DNA of 13,626 nucleotides. Source: a bacterium (GTDB lineage Bacteria; Lindowbacteria; 2-12-FULL-62-27). The DNA is taken from contig JACQOF010000002.1 in the NCBI GenBank assembly GCA_016202645.1, forward strand, positions 1-13,626. The letters are read 5' to 3'. The position numbers and the translations under genes are program-made. This document shows, piece after piece, positions 7,111 through 13,626 of the stretch (positions within the stretch are counted from its first letter, which is position 1; each line of letters starts with the position of its first letter). The notes below the pieces were generated by a model. That model searched no databases and was not told where the DNA came from. It worked only from the letters and a program-made list of their open reading frames with translations.

Positions 7111-7645
7111 ACCGCATCCGAAGGGCCGCTCGGCTCTCCTCGGCATCTGCATGACCGCGCTTCTACTAGCGGGCTGTAAAAAAGAGGAATCCCCCGGCGG
7201 CCTCGCTCGTTTCCCCGAAACACCCCAGAGCGCAAGCGCCCCGCCGCTGTCCCAAAGAACTGAACCGGCCCTCGCGGTTCGCACCGAAGGAGGCGCGCGA
7301 AAACTTTTCATCCAGGGACTGCGGGCCGTCCGCTACAGGGATTTCCGCGCGGCCGCCGCCTTTTTTCAGGATGCGCGACAGCGGCATGGACTGCACGCCG
7401 GCGGCGAATCGGTGGACGAATTCGTCCATGGCTGTGAATTTTACATGGGCCGGGTGAATGAAGGACTCTTTCAGTTTGACGCGGCCAGAAATCAGTATGA
7501 CGGGATCCCCGCATCCAGCGCCTACCGGCCCTACGCCGCCGAACGGACCCTCGCCATCACCCGGGACTCGGACGGGGACGGCTACACGGACGCGTGGGAA
7601 GAGGCCGAAGGAACCCGGCCGGACAATCCGTTGTCACATCCCTGA
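7064..7645 (+). CDS. Small lipoprotein with TPR-like helices and a TSP3/EF-hand-type calcium loop
   Basis: A 193-residue protein of no family I can name. A basic n-region (KGR at 20-22) and hydrophobic core lead to the lipobox LLAGC, with Cys38 as the lipidated residue. Lys follows the Cys, which under E. coli Lol rules would favour the outer membrane. After a Pro/Ser-rich linker, 79-165 are helical and TPR-like (GARKLFIQGLRAVRYRDFRAAAAFF, split here by eye into helices at 79-87 and 92-103). The C-terminus, 168-189, holds DSDGDGYTDAWEE followed by GTRPDNP, the aspartate pattern of thrombospondin type 3 and related calcium-binding repeats. The ATG at 7064 lies within the aminotransferase gene. 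The frame is open further upstream, but that part is an aminotransferase shadow. The stop shares TGATG with the cyclase start, so the two are probably translationally coupled. It may bind or present a ligand to the extracytoplasmic cyclase domains (inference). Confidence 0.75.
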   Translation: MDGTPAVKKFTPLGVEPHPKGRSALLGICMTALLLAGCKKEESPGGLARFPETPQSASAPPLSQRTEPALAVRTEGGARKLFIQGLRAVRYRDFRAAAAFFQDARQRHGLHAGGESVDEFVHGCEFYMGRVNEGLFQFDAARNQYDGIPASSAYRPYAAERTLAITRDSDGDGYTDAWEEAEGTRPDNPLSHP

Positions 7646-10600
7646 TGGCTTCACCCAAACTCCCGGGCGCCCGGGCCGCCAGGTTTGCCGCATGGAAAAA
7701 ACATCTGCGGTCCCTGAAGATCGGACTCGGGATCGGTCTGGGGTGCGGGGTCGCCGTGATCCTTGCGGGGTTCATGAAAGAAGGATTTCTCGCCCGCGCT
7801 GAACTCCTGTCCCTCGATTGGCGATACCGCTCGCGCCCCCAGGTGCCTCTGCATCCCCAGGTGGGCAACATCAATTACGACGACGCGTCCCTGGCGCTTT
7901 TTGGCGCCTGGCCCTGGCCCCGCAGCCGCCAGGTGGCCCTGGTCACCGTCATGGATTTCTATGACGCCGGCGCCGTCGGATACGACGTTTTCTTCACCGA
8001 AAAAAACGACATCATCGTCGCAGACCGCCGGCTGAAGCGGTTCGTCCAGGACGTGTCGGCCGACAAGAACGCCGCCGCTGCGGAACGCGCCACTCACGTT
8101 TTGCGGACATCCATCCGGGACTACGACCGGGAATTCGCGAGGGCCATCGAGCAGGCCGGCAACATCTATCTCGGATGTTTTGTGGAGGAACCGGACAAGA
8201 TCATCGCCGACGGCGGAATCGAGGCCATCCGGAAATACATCGCGGAATACAAGCTGACTCCGAAGTGGCAGAAAAAGGCGGAGGCCGTTTTGGCGGCGGC
8301 CTCCTGCACCGTGCCCCTGACGCCCGAGCTTGAAAAAAGCCTCTTCAAAATGACCGACCTGACGGCGCCCCTGCCTGCGCTGACCCGGGCTTCCAGCGGC
8401 GTCGGATTCGCCCAGATCGCCAAGGATTTCGATCACACGGTGCGCCTCTATCCCCTCTTTCTGTACTTCGACGAGGCGGTCTATCCCTCCATCGTCTGCA
8501 TCATGATATCGAAAGTGGTGGATGTCCCGCTCGACCGCTGGGTGTTCAGGCCGGGAGAATATATCGAAATTCCGGATGCGAAAGAACCGGGCGCGGACAT
8601 GCGTCAGACGATCCGCATCCCGGTCAACTCCAATAACCAGATGCTCACCAACTGGGCGGGAAAATACGACGACATCTTTCTGCATCTGCCCTTCCACCTG
8701 GTCTCCGAGTATTACGCCTACTTCACCGCCAAACAAATCGCGCGGCAGGGCTACGCCGCCGCCGCGCCCGCAAGCCTCCCGGCGATCCGGCAGGATATCT
8801 ACGCCGCCATCGACGAGGAAAAAATGGTCACGGACGTGGCGGCCCACCGCATCGCGGAGGAAATCGCCGTCGCGCACGTCGCATCACCGCTCCTGCGCGC
8901 GGGCAAGTCTCCGTCGGATGTCCTGTCTCTCCTGCCGGCCGCGTCCCGCCCGGCGAATGCGGAGGCCACCCTCCAGGCGCTCGCCGCGGCTCTCGGGACG
9001 TCGAAGGACGACGCCGGGATCGACCCCGCCTGGAAAAAAGAAATTGAGAGAAACGTCGCCTGGTTTTCCGGCCGGGACCGTCTGGCCGACGTCGAGCCGC
9101 TCTTTTTTCCGCCGACCCGCCAAGTGCTCTGGAACGGCCGTTGGACCGAATTTTCTCCTGTCGACATCGAAAACAAGATTTTCATGGTCGGCCTGACCGG
9201 CGTCGGCACGATCGACCTGAATCCCATGCCCTTCGAGAGCGTCTCGCCCATGGTCGGCCTTCACACCAGCGCCCTCAACACTCTCCTGACCCGGCAGTTC
9301 CTGAAGTTTCCCGAGGAGGGATGGAGGTATCCGCTCGACCTGGCGTTCGCGCTCGTCACGGCCGTCGTCGGCGCCGTGACCACGCCTTTTATCGGATTTC
9401 TGTCGGTGCTCATGCTGATCGGCGCCTACAGCTATGCGGCCTACTGGGCCTTCGCGGCGCACGGCCAGTGGATCCCGTGGATCGAGCCGTGTCTTGCGGG
9501 ACTTCTGACGTTCGTGGTGATCGTGGTCTTCCATTTTATTGAGGCGGCCCGCGAAAAAGGCAAAGTCCGCGCGCTCTTCGCGGCGATGGTGTCCCCGGCC
9601 GTGTTGAAATTGATGGAGGAGAACCCGGACCGGTTTTCCCTCACGGGTGTCCGCAAACCGGGGACGATGCTTTTTTCGGCGATCGAGAAATTCGGCAAAG
9701 TCACCCAGGGCGTCGCGCCGGACGAACTCGGCGGGATCCTCAGCCTCTATCTCACGCCCACCAGCGAAATCATCATGGACTACCAGGGATACATCGACAA
9801 ATACGAAGGCCACGTCATCATGGCCGATTTCGGCGTGCCGCTTGACGACCCGGGACACCACTGGAAATGCAGTTACTCGGCGCTCGAACAACAGCAGGAC
9901 ATCGACGCCTTTCAGTTTTTCGTCAAGGCCCGCTACGGCGTCGACGTCTATGTGACCATGGGCGTCAATTCGGGGTACGTCTCCGCGGGGAACATGGGCT
10001 CGGAAAAGAAAATGCAGTACACCGTCATGGGCGACGCGGTCAACATGTCGGCGCGCTTCCGGCCGGCCAACCTCATCTACGACACGCGGATCATCATCGG
10101 CGAGGCCAGCATGCCGCTCGTCAAGGACTTTGTTGAAGTCCGCCTGCTCGACAAGCTTCTCGCCAAGGGCAAAACCATTCCGATCACCATCTATGAACTG
10201 CAGGGATGGCAGCCGAAGGCCTATCTCGACGTCAAAGGCGGCGACCCCATTCCGCCTTCGCTGACGACGCGATGGGCCAAGTGTCCGCCGGAAAAGATTT
10301 TCGGATATCAGCGGTTCTGGCACAACCGGGGCGGCGACTTCAACCATCCCCTCATCCCGAAAATCGCGCAGTTCTTCGAGTCCCAGACTCCCCTGGCCGA
10401 GGAACTCATCAAGCTTCAGGGGAGATATGATATCCAGAAATATTATGGTGACCTCCAGACCGTCCGGGAGGAAGCTTCGAAAATCGTCGGGCAGTCCGTC
10501 GACGGCGAGGATCCCGCGGGGAAATCCTGGGACGTCGTTCTCGATACGTGGGCCGCTTCCGGCCGCAAGATCGTCCAGGCGCTTGAGGAGAAACGATACC

Positions 10601-11133
10601 TCGCGGACATGATGAGCAAGGAAGACTATGCGTTCTACACGGCCGCGGTTTCGCGCGCGACGGCCGCCGCCAGCAAGCTTCAGAGCCTGAAGACCCGGCT
10701 CGCCTTCCATGCCGAGACGGAGTCAATCGTCGAACGGTTTATGGTGGACGTGCACGAAGCGGTCGAGCAGATCGCGTCGGGCCGCGGAGGCGCTCCGACG
10801 GTGGACGAGGCGCAGATGGAGGCCAAACGGGAGGAGTACCGGTCGAACGTGGGGACTTTCATCGGACAGCTTGATCCGAAAGAATATCACGAAATGATGG
10901 CCGTGGCCGGCACGGTGACGGACCGGCAGAAGCAGGCGCGGGAGCTGTTCGAGGCCGGCGTGCACCTTCAATGGGAGCGCCGTTGGGACGAGGCGCTGGC
11001 GAAATTTCGCGCCGTCCTGGACATCATCCCGGCCGACGGCCCCAGCAAGTCGTACATCGGTAGAGTGGAGGGCTACAAGACCGAGCCCCCGGGCGAAAAA
11101 TGGCAGGGCGAGTTCGTTCAGAAGAAGAAATAG
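7645..11133 (+). CDS. CHASE2-type class III cyclase homologue A, C2-like: keeps Asn/Arg, lacks metal aspartates
   Basis: A 1162-residue membrane receptor. A first membrane segment (about 26-44) precedes a CHASE2 sensor domain (about 50-552; GAWPWPRS at 87-94, a NWAGKY strand near 337, a MVGLTGVGTIDL strand near 514). This is enlarged by about 140 residues at 360-505. Membrane segments follow between about 564 and 634, then LFAAMVSPAVLKLM and a class III cyclase domain (about 670-825). The metal aspartates are replaced by Ala679 (MLFSAIEKF) and His723 (DKYEGHVIMADFG). Lys719, Thr793, Asn800 and Arg804 (YTVMGDAVNMSAR) are kept. As a homodimer it should be inactive; with cyclase B it can supply the purine-binding and transition-state residues. 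The C-terminal 330 residues end in a TPR-like ARELFEAGVHLQWERRWDEA and PPGEKW, usual in CHASE2 cyclases. The start at 7645 overlaps the lipoprotein stop. Confidence 0.93.
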   Translation: MASPKLPGARAARFAAWKKHLRSLKIGLGIGLGCGVAVILAGFMKEGFLARAELLSLDWRYRSRPQVPLHPQVGNINYDDASLALFGAWPWPRSRQVALVTVMDFYDAGAVGYDVFFTEKNDIIVADRRLKRFVQDVSADKNAAAAERATHVLRTSIRDYDREFARAIEQAGNIYLGCFVEEPDKIIADGGIEAIRKYIAEYKLTPKWQKKAEAVLAAASCTVPLTPELEKSLFKMTDLTAPLPALTRASSGVGFAQIAKDFDHTVRLYPLFLYFDEAVYPSIVCIMISKVVDVPLDRWVFRPGEYIEIPDAKEPGADMRQTIRIPVNSNNQMLTNWAGKYDDIFLHLPFHLVSEYYAYFTAKQIARQGYAAAAPASLPAIRQDIYAAIDEEKMVTDVAAHRIAEEIAVAHVASPLLRAGKSPSDVLSLLPAASRPANAEATLQALAAALGTSKDDAGIDPAWKKEIERNVAWFSGRDRLADVEPLFFPPTRQVLWNGRWTEFSPVDIENKIFMVGLTGVGTIDLNPMPFESVSPMVGLHTSALNTLLTRQFLKFPEEGWRYPLDLAFALVTAVVGAVTTPFIGFLSVLMLIGAYSYAAYWAFAAHGQWIPWIEPCLAGLLTFVVIVVFHFIEAAREKGKVRALFAAMVSPAVLKLMEENPDRFSLTGVRKPGTMLFSAIEKFGKVTQGVAPDELGGILSLYLTPTSEIIMDYQGYIDKYEGHVIMADFGVPLDDPGHHWKCSYSALEQQQDIDAFQFFVKARYGVDVYVTMGVNSGYVSAGNMGSEKKMQYTVMGDAVNMSARFRPANLIYDTRIIIGEASMPLVKDFVEVRLLDKLLAKGKTIPITIYELQGWQPKAYLDVKGGDPIPPSLTTRWAKCPPEKIFGYQRFWHNRGGDFNHPLIPKIAQFFESQTPLAEELIKLQGRYDIQKYYGDLQTVREEASKIVGQSVDGEDPAGKSWDVVLDTWAASGRKIVQALEEKRYLADMMSKEDYAFYTAAVSRATAAASKLQSLKTRLAFHAETESIVERFMVDVHEAVEQIASGRGGAPTVDEAQMEAKREEYRSNVGTFIGQLDPKEYHEMMAVAGTVTDRQKQARELFEAGVHLQWERRWDEALAKFRAVLDIIPADGPSKSYIGRVEGYKTEPPGEKWQGEFVQKKK

Positions 11134-11136
11134 CAG

Positions 11137-13626
11137 ATGGCTGAGCAGGCAAAATCCAAATCGAAACTCGGGACGGCCAAGGCCGCGGTCATCGCGCTCT
11201 GCGGCGCGCTTTTCGTCTCGATCCTCTCGGGACTTGGGCTCCTCGAAAAACTTGAGTTCTTCACCTCGGACCTCCGGTATGTCACCCGGCCGGCCATCGA
11301 GACGGATACGTCCATCTACACGATCGACATCGACGATCCGTCCATCGAGCAGATCGGGCGCTGGCCCTGGACGTGGGACCGCCACGCCGCGATCCTCGAC
11401 ATGCTCCGGCTCTACGGCGCCCGCCAGGCGGCATTTGTCGAACCTTATTTCAACGAACCGGGCCCGATTACAGTTCAGCGGGACCAGGCCAGACAGATCG
11501 CCCTCAGCGTCACGCAGATGGCCCGCGGGTCCGGCGAGGTCGACTATCGCCAGGAACTGAGCGGCCTCATTCCGGATTACAACGACCGGTTCATCGACGC
11601 GGTGGGAAAATTCCCCCGGACATTCATCGGAACGCATTTCGCGATTCCCGAGGGAGCGGCCGTGGAGGACCCGAAGAAAATTCGGGCGCAGGCCGAATCC
11701 AACAAACGTAATTTTTCCAGAGACAAAAATGAGGCGCACGCGTCCCTCGATACATTTTCCGTCGCCTGGCGGGATCCCGGATCTCTCCTCCTGGCAACCG
11801 ACATCGTCCCCATCACCGCCGCCCTCTCCCGCAACATCGCCGGCGCCGGATTTTCGCGGATCGTTCAGGATATCGACGGCAAAGTCCGGCGCACGCCGCT
11901 GCTCGTGTGGTACGACGGCCGCGCCCATCCCAGCATCGGCCTTTCCATGGCCGCCGCATATTTCGGGTGCGCCCTTCAGGACCTCAAGATCGAGCCGGGC
12001 AAGTATATCGAAATTCCCGGGAAGGACCGGACCGTGCGCGTGCCCATTGACGAAAAAGGGTATATGCTCGTCAACTGGGCTGGCGAATACCAGAAGACGT
12101 TCAACCACACGCTGTACAACGTGATCGCCCTTCACTATATGCACCGGACCGCCAAGGCCTTCATCCGGCAGTACCGGCCGGATTTGGATAATCCCAACGA
12201 GGTATTTCAAAAACTCGGGGAATTCATGATGCGCCAGCAGATGCTGCCGGCGGAGGACGTCCAATGGATTGCGACGCAGATATATTACGTTTGGATCATG
12301 GACTTTTTCATGGAACGGGGCGCGGCCTACGACATCTTCCTCAGAAGCACGGGCCTTGAGGATGATCCCTCCTTCTTGTTTTACTGGAACCAGATTTCCG
12401 TCAACCGGCGGGTCGAGGAGGTCATGCGGTCGAACCAGACTCCGGATTATTCGGCTGTCCTCTTCAGCCTCAGCATTCCCGACACCGACATCTATCGCGA
12501 CGGATTCGACCATACGGCGTTCTTTTACCGGAACGGCCGCATCAACGAAGTCCGCCCGCTCTTTTTTCTCGAGCCCAGCGTCATCGCGATCAGCGGCGGC
12601 GAGATCCGGTTCTCGCCGCTGGACCTGCACGACAAAAGCGTTTTCGTCGGGCTCACCGCCACGGGACTCAACGCGCAAAACCCCACGCCCTACCAGCGCC
12701 GCTACCAGATGTTCGGCCTCATTCCGAACGTCTACAACACGATCGCCACCGGCCAATTCCTCCGCGCCCAGGCGCCGTGGATGCGGTATGTCTATATCCT
12801 TTTCTATGCGCTCGCCATCACCTGGATCGTCCTCCACTTTCGGCCCCTCGGCGGCCTCGCCGTCGTCCTCCTGACGTCCGGCCTTCACTTCGCCTGCGCC
12901 TGGGCCGCGTTCGTCGGCGTCGGCGTCATCATGCCCGTTGTGCCGCCCGTCCTGACGGTGATTGTGTGCTACGTGGCGGCCAATCTCTACCGGTACGTCG
13001 AGGAACAGCGGGAGCGGCAGAAAGTCCGCGGGCTGTTTGGCGCGATGGTGTCGCCGCAGGTCTTGAAAATGATGGAGGACAATCCCGACAAGTTCGCGCT
13101 GGGGGGAGAAAAATACGAGGCGACGATGTTTTCCTCCGACGTGTCGGGATTCACGACCATCTCCGAGGGCGTGACGGCGCAGGAACTCGCGGACATTCTG
13201 AACATCTATCTCACCCCCATGAGCAACATCATCATGAATTTCGACGGCTTCGTCGACAAATACGAAGGCGACGCCATCAAGGCCGACTATGGGGTCCCCC
13301 TGGCCGATCCGAACCACGCTTGGAAAGGGTGTTTCGCGGCGCTCCTTCAGCAGGAGGACCTGAGCGTGGTCCAGCGCCTCCTGCTTCTGAAATACGGCGT
13401 GAAAATCACCGCGCGCATGGGCGTGAACACCGGCATCGTCGCGGCCGGGAACAAGGGCTCGGAGAAGAAGCGGCAGTACACCGTGATGGGCGAGGCCGTG
13501 ACCATCGCCGAGGAACTCGAGCCGATCAACAAGCTCTACGAAAGCTGGATCGCCATCGGAGCGCTGACCTATGAAAAGTCCGCGGACTACGTCGACGTGC
13601 GCCTCCTGGACCGCGCGGCCATGGGC
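11137..13626 (+). CDS. CHASE2-type class III cyclase homologue B, C1-like: keeps metal aspartates, lacks Asn/Arg (partial)
   Basis: The first 830 residues of a second CHASE2 cyclase, three bases after the stop of cyclase A and a clear paralogue of it. A membrane segment (about 14-33) precedes a CHASE2 domain (about 38-545; GRWPWTWD near 74-81, VNWAGEY near 312, VFVGLTATG near 498). This carries an extra helical stretch of about 150 residues at 335-490, in the same place as in A. Membrane segments lie at about 551-617, then LFGAMVSPQVLKMMEDNP and the cyclase domain from about 660. Both metal aspartates are present, Asp668 (SSDVSGFT) and Asp712 (DKYEGDAI), with Lys708 and Thr782. The Asn and Arg positions read Thr789 and Glu793 (GEAVTIAEELE). 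It should bind metal-ATP but fail as a homodimer. The C-terminus, probably including a TPR tail, is beyond the window. Confidence 0.93.
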   Translation, partial: MAEQAKSKSKLGTAKAAVIALCGALFVSILSGLGLLEKLEFFTSDLRYVTRPAIETDTSIYTIDIDDPSIEQIGRWPWTWDRHAAILDMLRLYGARQAAFVEPYFNEPGPITVQRDQARQIALSVTQMARGSGEVDYRQELSGLIPDYNDRFIDAVGKFPRTFIGTHFAIPEGAAVEDPKKIRAQAESNKRNFSRDKNEAHASLDTFSVAWRDPGSLLLATDIVPITAALSRNIAGAGFSRIVQDIDGKVRRTPLLVWYDGRAHPSIGLSMAAAYFGCALQDLKIEPGKYIEIPGKDRTVRVPIDEKGYMLVNWAGEYQKTFNHTLYNVIALHYMHRTAKAFIRQYRPDLDNPNEVFQKLGEFMMRQQMLPAEDVQWIATQIYYVWIMDFFMERGAAYDIFLRSTGLEDDPSFLFYWNQISVNRRVEEVMRSNQTPDYSAVLFSLSIPDTDIYRDGFDHTAFFYRNGRINEVRPLFFLEPSVIAISGGEIRFSPLDLHDKSVFVGLTATGLNAQNPTPYQRRYQMFGLIPNVYNTIATGQFLRAQAPWMRYVYILFYALAITWIVLHFRPLGGLAVVLLTSGLHFACAWAAFVGVGVIMPVVPPVLTVIVCYVAANLYRYVEEQRERQKVRGLFGAMVSPQVLKMMEDNPDKFALGGEKYEATMFSSDVSGFTTISEGVTAQELADILNIYLTPMSNIIMNFDGFVDKYEGDAIKADYGVPLADPNHAWKGCFAALLQQEDLSVVQRLLLLKYGVKITARMGVNTGIVAAGNKGSEKKRQYTVMGEAVTIAEELEPINKLYESWIAIGALTYEKSADYVDVRLLDRAAMG

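Noticed and set aside
7594-7644. Upstream start of cyclase A
   Set aside because: It would overlap the calcium-loop end of the lipoprotein. The ATG at 7645 gives the common TGATG coupling and a suitable N-terminus.
9661-10200. Cyclase A as a broken pseudogene
   Set aside because: The frame is intact over 1162 residues, and only the two metal-binding positions and their immediate motif are altered. Those are the very residues that cyclase B retains.
8884-10710. A 608-codon antisense open frame within cyclase A
   Set aside because: Same reason: a shadow of a strongly biased real gene, with no family motif or start signal.
10723-13317. An 864-codon open frame antisense to the cyclase genes
   Set aside because: It mirrors the codon bias of the GC-rich plus-strand genes, has no recognisable domain and is rich in Arg/Asp/His/Gly shadows. 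The plus-strand cyclases are certain.

Overview
The window comes from a GC-rich bacterium with an envelope. It carries a lipoprotein signal, several large extracytoplasmic sensor domains, a PiT phosphate carrier and an NfeD-type protease. The organism cannot be named from the sequence. Dispersed palindromes of the ATTCCC-N8-GGGAAT type and C/G-rich inverted repeats suggest a Gram-negative environmental lineage, but this is only an inference. No rRNA, tRNA, CRISPR array, insertion sequence or phage gene is visible.

Layout: (1) 1-931, minus strand: an NfeD/ClpP-class membrane serine protease, cut off at the window edge. (2) 1013-3756, plus strand: a membrane hybrid-free two-component pair, made of a HAMP/HisKA/HATPase sensor kinase and a response regulator that carries a STAS-like C-terminal domain instead of a DNA-binding domain. 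The two genes overlap by an ATGA. (3) 3788-5486: a PiT-family phosphate permease and its DUF47/PhoU-like partner, behind a promoter that seems to start transcription exactly at the GTG start codon. (4) 5487-5712: a non-coding gap holding a 97-bp palindromic element whose right arm looks like an intrinsic terminator. (5) 5713 to the window end: a probable operon of a class III aminotransferase, a small lipoprotein with a calcium-binding-type loop, and two large CHASE2-type class III nucleotide cyclases in tandem, the second cut by the window edge.

The most striking content is the cyclase pair. The first protein has lost both metal-binding aspartates (A679 and H723) but keeps the transition-state Asn/Arg (N800, R804). 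The second keeps both aspartates (D668, D712) but has Thr and Glu where Asn and Arg should be (T789, E793). Neither can form a complete class III site as a homodimer, whereas a heterodimer rebuilds exactly one. This is the arrangement of the C1/C2 halves of animal transmembrane adenylyl cyclases and of the soluble guanylyl cyclase subunits. Here it is spread over two adjacent bacterial membrane receptors, each with an unusually large extracytoplasmic domain. The lipoprotein just upstream is translationally coupled to the first cyclase and may sit in the same compartment as the sensor domains.

A second pattern worth noting is that the nfeD and pit promoters share one geometry (-35, 17 bp, -10, 6 bp, start codon), which predicts leaderless mRNAs.
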